41,558 nucleotides of DNA from Prochlorococcus sp. AG-676-M04 (GCA_003210895.1 QCUB01000008.1:1-41558), one strand, 5' to 3'. Counted from the stretch's first letter, positions 17,932-26,208 are shown. Notes: generated from the letters alone by a model not told the origin. A program made the numbers and translations.

Positions 17932-17956
17932 AAGAAAAGTTTTTTAAACTTTTCTT
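17932..17956. repeat. 11-bp inverted repeat across the rpsD stop codon
   Basis: AAGAAAAGTTT (17932-17942) and AAACTTTTCTT (17946-17956) form a perfect stem with a three-base loop. The right arm encodes the last residues and the stop codon of rpsD. It is a second hairpin directly before the terminator. Confidence 0.6.
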
Positions 17957-18552
17957 GAATAATATTCAACGACTAGTAGCTCGTTAATTTCAAGAGCAAC
18001 CCATTCTCTATCACACTTACCGTTTATTTTTCCTGTTAATTTAGGTTTATCTAACTCTATATGAGGAGGGACATTTGCTAAACCAGGGAATTCAATATTT
18101 CCTTCAACAAGTTTTTTACTTGCCTTGTTTTCCTTAATGCTAATAACATCTCCTGATTTACATTGGTAACCTGCAATATCAAGAACTTTTCCGTTAACAG
18201 TTACATGTCCATGATTTACTAATTGTCTTGAGCCTGGAATTGTCCCACCAAAACCTAATCTAAAACAAACATTATCTAATCTGTTTTCTAAAAGTCTAAG
18301 GAGGTTGGTTCCTGTAGAGCCTTCTTGAGCTCTAGCTTTTTTGACATAACGAACTAGTTGTCTTTCAGAGACTCCATAGTTGAATCTAAGTTTCTGTTTT
18401 TCTTCTAGACGAATTGCGTATTCTGATCGCTTGCGACGGGCTTGGCCGTGCTGACCTGGAGGATTAGACTTCTTTGAAGCTTTCCTAGTGAGACCTGGTA
18501 GTTCTCCCAAGCGACGCGTAACCCTTAATCTTGGGCCGCGGTATCTTGACAT
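17944..18552 (-). CDS. rpsD: 30S ribosomal protein S4
   Basis: S4 is a primary 16S rRNA-binding protein that starts 30S assembly. The 202-aa protein matches the cyanobacterial/plastid form: [24 protein letters not shown] at the N terminus (in that order), the KSNPPGQHG loop, the [11 protein letters not shown] helix, and the S4 RNA-binding domain ([32 protein letters not shown]). The N-terminal zinc-binding cysteines of some S4 proteins are absent, which is usual for this lineage. It stands alone, divergent from yidD, with a double hairpin at its end. GC content is visibly higher than in the neighbours, as expected for a highly expressed gene. Confidence 0.98.
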   Translation of the reverse strand: MSRYRGPRLRVTRRLGELPGLTRKASKKSNPPGQHGQARRKRSEYAIRLEEKQKLRFNYGVSERQLVRYVKKARAQEGSTGTNLLRLLENRLDNVCFRLGFGGTIPGSRQLVNHGHVTVNGKVLDIAGYQCKSGDVISIKENKASKKLVEGNIEFPGLANVPPHIELDKPKLTGKINGKCDREWVALEINELLVVEYYSRKV

Positions 18553-18627
18553 AGGTTTAAATTAAAAATTGAAATTTGCAATAAATTGGATAATTGATTA
18601 AATTCAACTAAACTAATTACTACTGAT

Positions 18628-18885
18628 TTGTTATTTTACATCATTAAAGTGATTAAAAGCATCAACAAACTACTTACATCTATACTTCTTTTGATGATTT
18701 CCTTCTATCAGAAGTGGTTTTCGCCTTTTTTTGGACCAAGATGCAGATTTATACCAAGTTGTAGTTCTTATGGATACGAGGCTATTACAAGGCATGGCCC
18801 TTGGAGAGGTGGATGGTTGACCCTTAGAAGATTAAGTAAATGTCATCCATTAACCCCATGCGGTTGTGATCCTGTTCCTGATTAA
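18628..18885 (+). CDS. yidD: Membrane protein insertion efficiency factor YidD
   Basis: YidD is a small membrane-associated protein that helps YidC/Sec-dependent insertion. The core is unmistakable: FYQKWFSPFFGPRCRFIPSC, SSYGYEAI.RHG, GGWLTLRRLSKCHP and a C-terminal CGCDPVPD. An N-terminal amphipathic/hydrophobic helix precedes it. From TTG at 18628 it is 85 aa; a GTG at 18649 would give 78 aa and is about equally likely, since no ribosome site decides. Three conserved cysteines (in CRF, PSC and CHP) are typical. It is followed four bases later by a glutaredoxin-like gene. Confidence 0.93.
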   Translation: MLFYIIKVIKSINKLLTSILLLMISFYQKWFSPFFGPRCRFIPSCSSYGYEAITRHGPWRGGWLTLRRLSKCHPLTPCGCDPVPD

Positions 18886-18889
18886 TTGA

Positions 18890-19192
18890 ATGAAAATATT
18901 CATTTTTGTTAGGAAGGGTTGCTGCCTTTGTGAAACATTAAAAAATAAACTAACAAAAATAAATTTTAAAGAAATAAAACCTAAATTAGAAATCAATGAA
19001 ATTGATATAGATAGGTTTGATTTGTATAAGGATAAATATAAAAAATTTGATCATGAAGTTCCTGTTGTCGCGATTAAAGAAAGTACGTCTCAAAAATTTA
19101 TAGAATTACCTAGGATCTCTCCAAGATTGAAAGATGATCAACTAAAAAAATGGCTAGAAAAAAATATAAATATTGCTTTGAATAAAAATTGA
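18890..19192 (+). CDS. Glutaredoxin-like thiol protein
   Basis: The 100-aa protein has a short thioredoxin fold of the glutaredoxin-like DUF836 type. It starts KIFIFVRKGCCLCETL with a CCLC redox site (Cys11, Cys14), then an Asp/Glu-rich strand NEIDIDRFDLY, the cis-proline motif HEVPVVAI (Val-Pro), and a C-terminal helix with KKWLEKN. The partner is unknown. It lies in the run yidD-this gene-murE with gaps of four bases and one base, so the three genes are probably co-transcribed. Confidence 0.82.
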   Translation: MKIFIFVRKGCCLCETLKNKLTKINFKEIKPKLEINEIDIDRFDLYKDKYKKFDHEVPVVAIKESTSQKFIELPRISPRLKDDQLKKWLEKNINIALNKN

Positions 19193-19193
19193 T

Positions 19194-20735
19194 TTGAAGA
19201 TGAGATCTATAAAATTACATAAACTTCTATCTTTAGTAGGAATTGTTCCAACATCTCGGTTGATAAATCCTGAAATCAATAATATTTCTTTTAACTCTAA
19301 AGAAGTAAAAAAAGGAACTTTATTTTTAGGTATGCCTGGTTTAAATGTTGATGGAGGAAAATATTGTATTGAGGCAATTGAAAATGGTGCAGAGGCTGCC
19401 ATTATTGGATCTGCTGCAAAAAAGAATATTGGATCTTTTGACCGAGAAAGGGTTTTGGTTATAGATCATAATTTAAATTATATTTTTGGTCAAATAGTCG
19501 CTGAGTTTTGGAATAGGCCTTCAAGAAAATTAAAACTTATTGGTGTTACGGGTACAAATGGAAAAACGACAATTACGTTTTTGTTGGAATATCTTTTAAA
19601 AAAATCAGGAAAAAAGACTGCATTATTTGGTACCTTGTTCAATAGATGGCCTGGCTTCTCTGAGGTGGCTTCTCATACAACTGATTTTGCGGATAAACTT
19701 CAAGAAAAATTAAATGCTGCTGTTGAGGCAGAATCTGAATTCGCGATATTAGAGGTAAGTTCTCATTCTATTGCTCAAAACAGGATATCAGGCTGCGAAT
19801 TTGAGGGGGCTATTTTTACTAATTTAACTCAAGATCATCTTGATTATCACTCAGATATGGAGTCTTATTTTCAAACAAAAAGAAAATTATTTTTCCCACC
19901 TTACTTAAAAGATAAAGATGGAATTTCTGTATTAAATCATGATGACCCTTGGATATCTAAATTATCATCTGATCTTGAAAAAAGATCATCATTAGTCTCT
20001 ACAAAGATTACTAAGAGTGAATTTAAAAATGATGATTTTTTTTACGTAACAGATAAACAATTTACTGAAAGTGGCTCTACATGTATTTTTCATACACCTA
20101 AGGAAAAAATTAAACTTTTTATTCCACTTGTTGGTGAATTTAATTTAATGAATGCGATTCAATCAATAATAATTTTGTATAAACTTAATTTCTCTTTAAA
20201 AGATTTATCAAAGTTAATACAATCTTTCCCTGGTGCTCCTGGGAGAATGGAGAAAATAGAAATTGATAATAATGACGTTTCAAGATTACTTCCAACAGTA
20301 ATTATTGATTATGCCCACACGCCTGATGGATTAAAAAACGTTTTGCAATCAATTAAAAAACTTTGTAAAGGGAAAATCATTACTGTTTTTGGTTGTGGAG
20401 GAGATCGAGATCGTGGTAAAAGGCCTTTAATGGGATCAATAGCTGAAGAGTTTTCTGATCACGTGTTTATAACTTCAGATAATCCAAGATCAGAAGAACC
20501 GCAAAAGATAGTAAATGATATTTTGATGGGTATAGAAAAAAGAGAAAAAATAACAATTGATATTGATAGATTTAAAGCAATAAATGAATCTATCAAATTT
20601 GCTAAGAAAGAAGATATTGTTTTAATTGCAGGAAAAGGACATGAAGACTATCAAATCCTCAATGATAAAGTGATTGATTTTGATGATAGAAAAATAGCTT
20701 ATGATTTATTGCTAGAAGAAAGTAAATTTAAATAA
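19194..20735 (+). CDS. murE: UDP-MurNAc-L-Ala-D-Glu:meso-diaminopimelate ligase
   Basis: MurE adds the third residue to the peptidoglycan stem peptide. The 513-aa protein has the three Mur ligase domains: the UDP-binding N-terminal part (ISFNSKEVKKGTLFLGMPG), the central ATPase domain with P-loop GVTGTNGKTT at 117-126 and EVSSHSIAQNR, and the C-terminal domain. The DNPRSEEP motif in the latter is the signature of meso-diaminopimelate specificity rather than lysine. GKGHEDYQ near the end is also conserved. TTG at 19194 and ATG at 19200 are both possible starts; the difference is two residues. It follows the glutaredoxin-like gene by one base. Confidence 0.96.
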   Translation: MKMRSIKLHKLLSLVGIVPTSRLINPEINNISFNSKEVKKGTLFLGMPGLNVDGGKYCIEAIENGAEAAIIGSAAKKNIGSFDRERVLVIDHNLNYIFGQIVAEFWNRPSRKLKLIGVTGTNGKTTITFLLEYLLKKSGKKTALFGTLFNRWPGFSEVASHTTDFADKLQEKLNAAVEAESEFAILEVSSHSIAQNRISGCEFEGAIFTNLTQDHLDYHSDMESYFQTKRKLFFPPYLKDKDGISVLNHDDPWISKLSSDLEKRSSLVSTKITKSEFKNDDFFYVTDKQFTESGSTCIFHTPKEKIKLFIPLVGEFNLMNAIQSIIILYKLNFSLKDLSKLIQSFPGAPGRMEKIEIDNNDVSRLLPTVIIDYAHTPDGLKNVLQSIKKLCKGKIITVFGCGGDRDRGKRPLMGSIAEEFSDHVFITSDNPRSEEPQKIVNDILMGIEKREKITIDIDRFKAINESIKFAKKEDIVLIAGKGHEDYQILNDKVIDFDDRKIAYDLLLEESKFK

Positions 20736-20816
20736 AATTTTCTAATCAGATAAGAAAGATCTTTCCTCAAATCACAAGAAAAGTTTCTTAGAATCGATGA
20801 AGTTATTTTTAATAAG

Positions 20817-21521
20817 ATGAAAGGGTTAGCCTTAGTTGTAGGCGCAGGTGGAATTGGAACGCAAATAGCTAAAGATTTGAGTAAAAGTGAAAAAGATTTA
20901 AATGTTGTTTTATGTGGAAGAAAAAGTGAATTTAATTCTTTTTGGGAATTAGATATTGAGGATTCTAAATCACTTTTGCAGTTGAAAAATAAAATAGCAA
21001 ATCATCCTTCAAAATTAAGACTAGTCATTAACGCTACAGGGAGACTTCATAGTGATTCTCTTCAACCAGAAAAAAGATTACAACATCTTGATAAAAAAAA
21101 TATGATTGAAAGTTTTTCAATAAATGCCTTTTCTCCTATTTTATTAGCTAAGACTATTGAAGAATTTATCTCAAAAGATCTTGATTTTAATTTTGCAAGT
21201 ATAAGTGCAAGAGTGGGAAGCATTGGAGATAATCAAACTGGAGGTTGGTATTCATATAGAGCTGCAAAATCTGCACAAAATCAGTTTTTTAAATCTTTAA
21301 GTATTGAGTGGGCTAGACGTTTCCCAAAGGCTACGATTACGTTGCTTCATCCAGGAACAGTAGATACTGATTTATCTAGACCTTTTCATAAGTTTGTTCC
21401 CGAACATAAATTATTTAGTAAAGAAAAATCATCCCAATTTTTGATCAATATTATTAAAAATCAAACTCCAGCATCTTCTGGAAAATTTATTGCATGGGAC
21501 AGCTCGGAGATAGCTTGGTAA
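20817..21521 (+). CDS. Short-chain dehydrogenase/reductase (CsgA-like)
   Basis: The 234-aa protein has a Rossmann SDR fold. The nucleotide loop is GAGGIGTQIA (near residue 9), NATG follows the fourth strand, the catalytic Ser lies in FASISARVGSIGD, and the active-site pair is in YRAAK (YxxxK). The C-terminal PGTVDTDLSRPF is typical of the C-factor-like subgroup, whose substrates are mostly unknown. ATG at 20817 is eighty-one bases after murE. It converges on the cysteine lyase gene with 29 bases between the stops. Substrate and pathway cannot be assigned. Confidence 0.85.
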   Translation: MKGLALVVGAGGIGTQIAKDLSKSEKDLNVVLCGRKSEFNSFWELDIEDSKSLLQLKNKIANHPSKLRLVINATGRLHSDSLQPEKRLQHLDKKNMIESFSINAFSPILLAKTIEEFISKDLDFNFASISARVGSIGDNQTGGWYSYRAAKSAQNQFFKSLSIEWARRFPKATITLLHPGTVDTDLSRPFHKFVPEHKLFSKEKSSQFLINIIKNQTPASSGKFIAWDSSEIAW

Positions 21522-21550
21522 ATTAAATTTTTCTTTATATCAATAGATCT

Positions 21551-22726
21551 TTAAGTCAATATTTTTTCTACTTCTATAGCAAGTAAGTCAATCTCAGCTT
21601 CTGTAGTCATTTGGTGTACACATGCTCTAAACCATTTTGGATCTTCTAAAACTCTAATCCAAATTTTCTTTTCTCCAAGTTTCTTCACAAATTTATCCTT
21701 ATCTTCAATATTTTCGATATTAAAACTAACTAGCCCATTTAAGTATTTTTTATCTAAAACTAATTCAACTCCGTTTAATTGATTCAATTTATCCCAAAGT
21801 TTTTTACTTAATTTTTTGATATTTTTGGTTTTATCTTTTTTAGGGCAGTCTTTATCCAAAAGATCTAAAGAATTCCGGAGCCCAGCAAGCAAAGGAATAC
21901 AAGATGTGGCAACTTCAAATTTCCTTGCATCATCATGAAAAAGGTTATCTGAAGGCTCATAAATTCCTTGTTCTTTTTTTAATGATTTCCAACCAATTAT
22001 TGTTGGATCTGTTTCAAGAATAAATCTATCTGATACATAAATGGCTCCAAGTCCTTCTGGACCACATGCCCATTTATGAGAAGTAATTGAATATAAATCA
22101 GAATAAAAAACTTCTTCTTCAATGTTTATGTGCCCAAAGGTTTGAGCACCATCAACAAGTAGATAAGAGTTTTCTCGATTATTTTTTAATTCGATGGAAA
22201 TTTGTTTTAAAGGAATTTTATATCCAAAGTTCCATAAAATATGAGAAATAATTAGGATCTTAGTCTTACTATTTAGATTTTTTAAAATCTCTAAAATTAT
22301 ATTTTCGTCATTTAGATTTTTAATTTTTTGGATTGGCAAAATTTTCAATATTAATTTATTTCTTCTGCAAAATTCTCGACTTGCAGCCACTACTCCAGGA
22401 TGTTCACAGTCACTTATTAACAACTCTTCTCCCTCTTCTACTTTTATTCCCCAAAAGGGCAAAATCATACCTGAAGAGATATTCTCGGTTAAAGCTATAT
22501 TCTTTGAATTGACACCTAATTTATTTGAAATGATTCTTTTTGTGGTCAATATTTCTTTGTAAATAAAAGGCCACATATCATTTGTAAATGGCCCTAAATC
22601 TTGGATAATTTCCCAGGTTTTAACCATTGCTTTTAGAGAAGATTTTGGCAATGGTCCTTGACCACCATAGTTGAAATAATACTTATTTTTTAATGCTGGT
22701 ATTTGATCTCTTAGATTATTTCTCAT
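21551..22726 (-). CDS. Aminotransferase class V, L-cysteine/cystine C-S lyase type
   Basis: This 391-aa PLP enzyme is a class V (NifS/SufS-like) protein. It has YYFNYGGQGPLP near the start, LTENISSGMILPFWG as the phosphate loop, DCEHPG, VDGAQTFGH and PLP lysine Lys218 in SITSHKWACGPEGLG. The loop that carries the catalytic cysteine of cysteine desulfurases is not evident. The overall pattern matches the cyanobacterial C-DES enzyme, which cleaves cystine or cysteine to pyruvate, ammonia and persulfide/sulfide. It may supply sulfur for Fe-S clusters; an Nfu-type scaffold lies 1.6 kb away. The ATG at 22726 is clear. Confidence 0.8.
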   Translation of the reverse strand: MRNNLRDQIPALKNKYYFNYGGQGPLPKSSLKAMVKTWEIIQDLGPFTNDMWPFIYKEILTTKRIISNKLGVNSKNIALTENISSGMILPFWGIKVEEGEELLISDCEHPGVVAASREFCRRNKLILKILPIQKIKNLNDENIILEILKNLNSKTKILIISHILWNFGYKIPLKQISIELKNNRENSYLLVDGAQTFGHINIEEEVFYSDLYSITSHKWACGPEGLGAIYVSDRFILETDPTIIGWKSLKKEQGIYEPSDNLFHDDARKFEVATSCIPLLAGLRNSLDLLDKDCPKKDKTKNIKKLSKKLWDKLNQLNGVELVLDKKYLNGLVSFNIENIEDKDKFVKKLGEKKIWIRVLEDPKWFRACVHQMTTEAEIDLLAIEVEKILT

Positions 22727-22763
22727 GGAAATTTAAATTATATTTTAAAACTCTTGAATTTTT

Positions 22764-23558
22764 TTAAATATTGCCTACTAAAGTTACTGTTCTAAATTCA
22801 ATATCCTCAATTACTTTCCAAGGTTCAGCACTCCTTTCTGCAAATTCTAAATTTTTAAAACCAAGTTCTTTAAAATCACTTATAAAATCTGGCTCATACC
22901 ATGCTCCACTAATACATCCTGTCCATAGATCATGATCATTTTGCAATCTTAAAGGAACTTTTTTGTTAGAGACAATGTCGCTAATTGCAATTCTTCCATT
23001 ATCGTTTAAAACTCTTTTTATATTTCTTATAAGGTTAATTCTAGATTGTGGACTTACCAAATTTAAAACGCAATTACTTAAAATAATATCAACTGATTTG
23101 TCGGCGATTAATGGATTTAAATCTTTATCTAATTCATCAAGCTTTTCAATTGATCCTTCAAGAAATTCTGTATTGTTGAAACCTATATTTTTTGTAACTT
23201 CTTTAGAGGCTGATCTAGATAAAGAAAGCATGTCAGGATTCTGATCAACTCCAATAACTTTCCCTTCTTTCCCAACAATTTGGGCACAAATGAAAGCATT
23301 TTTGCCGCTACCACTTCCAAGATCTAAGACAACATCATTTTTTTGAACATATTTTGTTGGATCACCGCATCCATAGTCTCTTTCTATAACTTCTTGAGGA
23401 ATTGCTTCAAGTAAAACGGGATTAAACCCAACTGGTGTACAAAGACAGCTTTCTTTTTCTAGTGCAGCTGACCCATATCTTTCTTGAATCGCATCTTTAT
23501 GATCAAGACCTTTCAAATTTTTCTTTGACTCATCAGTATTACAGCAATCGCTAGACAT
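22764..23558 (-). CDS. Arsenite methyltransferase-like (ArsM) SAM methyltransferase
   Basis: The 264-aa protein has a class I methyltransferase fold with the SAM motif VLDLGSGSGKNAF at 77-89 and an acidic strand GVDQN. The three cysteines that bind As(III) in ArsM have counterparts in their usual motifs: Cys64 in YGCGDP, Cys163 in SNCVLNL and Cys215 in TGCISGA. The N terminus also has a Cys pair (SDCCN), common in ArsM proteins, and a CLC. ArsM methylates arsenite to volatile or less toxic forms. Phosphate-poor oceans raise arsenate uptake, so the role is sensible, but no arsenic transporter or regulator is adjacent. The ATG at 23558 is the natural start. Confidence 0.82.
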   Translation of the reverse strand: MSSDCCNTDESKKNLKGLDHKDAIQERYGSAALEKESCLCTPVGFNPVLLEAIPQEVIERDYGCGDPTKYVQKNDVVLDLGSGSGKNAFICAQIVGKEGKVIGVDQNPDMLSLSRSASKEVTKNIGFNNTEFLEGSIEKLDELDKDLNPLIADKSVDIILSNCVLNLVSPQSRINLIRNIKRVLNDNGRIAISDIVSNKKVPLRLQNDHDLWTGCISGAWYEPDFISDFKELGFKNLEFAERSAEPWKVIEDIEFRTVTLVGNI

Positions 23559-23590
23559 AGGAATTATTCTAATTCTTAATAAATATAGCT

Positions 23591-23618
23591 AAAAGAAAAC
23601 CCCTAAGAAGGGGCTTTT
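23591..23618 (-). terminator. Intrinsic terminator of the DUF4278 transcript
   Basis: CCCC (23600-23603) and GGGG (23610-23613) form the base of a hairpin with a six-base loop, extended by AAAA/TTTT pairs with one bulged C. Read on the minus strand it ends in TTTTCTTTT. It lies just after the DUF4278 stop and before the ArsM-like gene, so the DUF4278 mRNA is probably a short single-gene transcript. Confidence 0.7.
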
Positions 23619-23632
23619 AATTTGGAATTAAA

Positions 23633-23806
23633 TTATTTAGTGTATTTAGCACCTCTGTAATTTAATTCAGCCTTTTCATTACTCGAAGAAGCGTCATCCA
23701 TTCTATTGGTGTATACGTTTCTTCTATAGGTAAGTTCAACAAATTGCTTTTGAGCAACTTCTTTATTTTGAACGTAGTTTTTACCTCTGTAAGTTAAAGT
23801 AGTCAT
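23633..23806 (-). CDS. DUF4278 small repeat protein
   Basis: From the ATG at 23806 this is a 57-aa protein made of three imperfect copies of the YRG unit: LTYRGKNY, LTYRRNVY and LNYRGAKY, each followed by a short polar linker. This is the DUF4278 pattern found in cyanobacteria, of unknown function. The frame is open to a second ATG at 23830 (adding MAVLSHRN), which sits directly after a GGGGG run and may instead be the start. I prefer 23806 because family members begin just before the first YRG. It has its own promoter, a structured leader resembling a glutamine riboswitch, and its own terminator. Confidence 0.8.
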   Translation of the reverse strand: MTTLTYRGKNYVQNKEVAQKQFVELTYRRNVYTNRMDDASSSNEKAELNYRGAKYTK

Positions 23807-23830
23807 GTTTCGATGTGACAAAACGGCCAT

Positions 23831-23898
23831 CCCCCGTTCCCTGGTATGACTCGAACTGCGCCCTCAATGAGGGTGAACGAAAAAGTAGCTGTTGCTAC
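23831..23898 (-). promoter_or_regulatory. Probable glutamine-II type riboswitch (Downstream-peptide/glnA class)
   Basis: The minus-strand leader is GC-rich against an AT-rich background. It begins with a small hairpin, GTAGC (23894-23898)/GCTAC (23885-23889), then T5. The core has outer stem P1, CGTTC (minus of 23875-23879) with GAACG (minus of 23835-23839). It encloses stem P2, CCCTC (minus of 23869-23873) with GAGGG (minus of 23861-23865), and a single-stranded conserved-looking stretch GCAGTTCGAGTCATACC. As I remember them, the glutamine-binding Downstream-peptide RNAs of Synechococcus/Prochlorococcus share this CGUUCA-P2-GCAG...GGGAACGGGG order and precede ORFs of 17-100 codons, as here. 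No covariance search was run. Confidence 0.72.
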
Positions 23899-23904
23899 AA
23901 TAAT

Positions 23905-23934
23905 ATTATAAACGTATTTTTGTGCTACTGTCCA
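23905..23934 (-). promoter_or_regulatory. Sigma-70 type promoter of the riboswitch-DUF4278 transcript
   Basis: On the minus strand TGGACA (23934-23929) and TATAAT (23910-23905) are separated by 18 bases. The -10 box is the perfect consensus and the -35 box differs at one base. The transcript should start near 23898, exactly at the 5' hairpin of the leader. Confidence 0.7.
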
Positions 23935-24061
23935 GATTTTACAGTTAGAAATAAATTTTTAATTTTTTTTTAATTATTATCTTAAGTAAATTTTATTATG
24001 AATTATTCCTAAAAGGTATTAGGTTTATATTTAATTTAGGCTTTTTAATTAATTTAAATTT

Positions 24062-24319
24062 ATGACAGGGTTTTTATATTTTTTGGGTAATACTTTAAGA
24101 TGGCCCGCTTTAAAACCAAAAGAATTTTTTTCTTTACATGCTTATTTTACTATTATTTATTTGATAACTTTTACATTAAGTAAAAATGAAGTTAACCAAT
24201 CAAATTTAGTATTTACGCTAGGAATTTTAGCTCCACTTTTAATAGCTATAGGTCAAGGTCTTCCTATAAATTGCTTAGATTTTAAATCTTCGTTAACTAA
24301 GGAATTAAGCAAAGAGTAA
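24062..24319 (+). CDS. Small membrane protein of unknown function
   Basis: The 85-aa product has a hydrophobic N-terminal segment (GFLYFLGNTL), a second helix at about 26-43 (LHAYFTIIYLITFTL) and a third at about 50-67 (FTLGILAPLLIAIGQGL), so two or three membrane spans. The end is charged and hydrophilic. I do not recognise a family. The ATG at 24062 is preceded by an AT-rich gap of about 150 bases, and the gene converges on the Nfu gene with 23 bases between stops. Codon use is like that of the neighbours. Confidence 0.65.
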   Translation: MTGFLYFLGNTLRWPALKPKEFFSLHAYFTIIYLITFTLSKNEVNQSNLVFTLGILAPLLIAIGQGLPINCLDFKSSLTKELSKE

Positions 24320-24342
24320 TAATAAATTTATTAGTAAGTTGA

Positions 24343-24588
24343 TTATAAAACTTGAACAACTTCGCTGATTTCAGGAATCATTTCTTTTAACTTTCTTTCA
24401 ATTCCCATTTTCAGTGTCATTGTACTGCTTGGGCAACTCCCACATGCGCCTTGAAGTCTTACTTTTACAATGGGCCCATCAATCTCTGCTATCTCCACAT
24501 TTCCACCATCAGATATTAAAAAGGGTCTTAGTTCATCAAGAACTTTTTCTACGTTGTCATTTGTAAGTGATAATGTTTCAGTACTCAT
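24343..24588 (-). CDS. NifU C-terminal domain (Nfu) Fe-S scaffold protein
   Basis: At 81 aa this is the stand-alone NifU-like domain that holds and delivers [4Fe-4S] clusters, in cyanobacteria notably to photosystem I. It shows [17 protein letters not shown], and the cluster-binding CxxC in [18 protein letters not shown] (Cys49, Cys52). The C terminus ([10 protein letters not shown]) is standard. It is divergent from mqo with 70 bases between the starts. The ATG at 24588 gives the usual N terminus. Confidence 0.95.
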   Translation of the reverse strand: MSTETLSLTNDNVEKVLDELRPFLISDGGNVEIAEIDGPIVKVRLQGACGSCPSSTMTLKMGIERKLKEMIPEISEVVQVL

Positions 24589-24658
24589 AATTTTAAATTG
24601 ACTTTATAATAAGCCTAGAAAGAAATGCGATTATTTGCAAAAAAGATAATTTTCTGTT

Positions 24659-26152
24659 GTGACTTCTGAAAAAACTTCCCATAAACATAATAATTATGAC
24701 GCGATACTAGTGGGCGCTGGAATAATGAGTGGAACTCTTGCTTTACTACTTACAGAAACTTTACCTGAGATAAAAATATTAATTTTAGAAAAGTTAAATA
24801 AATCAGGTAGTGAAAGTACTGGCGCATTTAATAATGCAGGAACTGGTCACGCAGCAAATTGTGAATTAAATTACACCCCCTTAGATGAAAATGGAAATCT
24901 ACAAATAGAAAAAGCTCTTTCAATAAATCGTTCCTTTGAAAATTCAATGTCTTTATGGGCCTCATTGTATGCAAATGGGAAGATAGATATTAAAAAATTT
25001 TTAAAATTTATTCCTCATATTAGTTTTGTAACAGGTAGTGAAAATATTTCTTTTTTAAAAAAAAGATTTGAAGTAATGTCTCAATACCCAGAGTTTGAAG
25101 ATATGGAATTTTCATCATCTTTTAATCAAATAAAATCATGGGCTCCACTTATTACAAAAAGTAGAAATCCATCAGATAAAGTTGCTGCAACTCGAATAAA
25201 AAGAGGAACAGATATAAACTTTGAGGCTTTAACAAGAGAATATCTAAATTATATTTCTAAGAATAAAAATGTTGAAATTAGTTATAAAACAGAATTAATA
25301 GATTTAAAGAAAATAGATAAAAATCAATGGAAATTAAAAGTACGTTCTCAGGGCAGATTAGTCTACTTGAACACTTCATATGTTTTCCTAGGAGCTGGGG
25401 GCAAAACAATAAACTTTTTGCAAAAATCTAAAATTCCAGAAGCTAAAATGTATGGTGGTTTTCCTGTAAGTGGGAAATGGCTTATTTGTGAGGAAAAGTC
25501 TTTAACTGAAAAACATAATGCCAAAGTTTATGGTAAAGCAGATATAGGATCGCCACCAATGTCAGTACCTCATTTAGATACAAGATGGATTGAAGGTAAA
25601 AAATTTCTCCTCTATGGACCTTTTGCAGGTTTTACGACGAAATTTTTAAAAAAAGGATCTTATTTTGATTTATTTAGTTCAATTAAAAAAAATAATTTAG
25701 TTTCTATGCTTGATGTTGGGATAAAAAATAATAGTCTAATCAATTATCTTTTTTCACAATCTCTTAAGAGCCATAATTCAAGAGTTGAAAACTTAAGGAA
25801 TATTATGCCATCAGCTGATCCTGCAAATTGGTATTTAGAGAATGCTGGGCAGAGAGTTCAAATAATTAAAAAAACTAAAGATGGAGGGTCTTTGCAATTT
25901 GGCACAGAAATTGTCAATTCAGCAGATGGATCACTCTCTGCTTTGTTAGGCGCTTCTCCAGGAGCTAGTACAGCAGTTACTATCATGATTCAAGTTTTAA
26001 AAAATTCTTGCCTTTTCAAGGCTGATAGAATTGATCTTGAGAGGAAAATAAATAATCTTCTTTATGAATATGAATTAAAAAATGAAAGCGATAATGATTT
26101 TTTAGAAAATATAAAAAAGAGAAATAATTCTATTTTAGGTTTCCATCCATAA
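24659..26152 (+). CDS. mqo: Malate:quinone oxidoreductase
   Basis: Mqo is a membrane-associated FAD enzyme that oxidises malate to oxaloacetate and passes electrons to the quinone pool. The 497-aa protein has the N-terminal FAD motif [14 protein letters not shown], the [22 protein letters not shown] region, [17 protein letters not shown], the PVSGKWL and [12 protein letters not shown] segments, and the C-terminal [15 protein letters not shown]. The start is GTG at 24659. Prochlorococcus has an incomplete TCA cycle, so Mqo would replace NAD-dependent malate dehydrogenase. The last ~15 residues are polar. Confidence 0.95.
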   Translation: MTSEKTSHKHNNYDAILVGAGIMSGTLALLLTETLPEIKILILEKLNKSGSESTGAFNNAGTGHAANCELNYTPLDENGNLQIEKALSINRSFENSMSLWASLYANGKIDIKKFLKFIPHISFVTGSENISFLKKRFEVMSQYPEFEDMEFSSSFNQIKSWAPLITKSRNPSDKVAATRIKRGTDINFEALTREYLNYISKNKNVEISYKTELIDLKKIDKNQWKLKVRSQGRLVYLNTSYVFLGAGGKTINFLQKSKIPEAKMYGGFPVSGKWLICEEKSLTEKHNAKVYGKADIGSPPMSVPHLDTRWIEGKKFLLYGPFAGFTTKFLKKGSYFDLFSSIKKNNLVSMLDVGIKNNSLINYLFSQSLKSHNSRVENLRNIMPSADPANWYLENAGQRVQIIKKTKDGGSLQFGTEIVNSADGSLSALLGASPGASTAVTIMIQVLKNSCLFKADRIDLERKINNLLYEYELKNESDNDFLENIKKRNNSILGFHP

Positions 26153-26208
26153 TCTTAATTAGTTAGTATTGCTTAAGTAGTTAATAAAGGAGTTGTTTTT
26201 AATTTTAT

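Noticed and set aside
20756..20775. Palindrome GAAAGATCTTTC in the gap after murE as a terminator.
   Set aside because: A perfect palindrome has no loop, no T-run follows, and it is short for the base composition.
23840..23880. The GC-rich GTTCGAGTC string on the minus strand looks like a tRNA T-arm.
   Set aside because: No acceptor stem, anticodon arm or D-arm can be formed around it, and the flanking P1/P2 pairs fit a riboswitch leader better.
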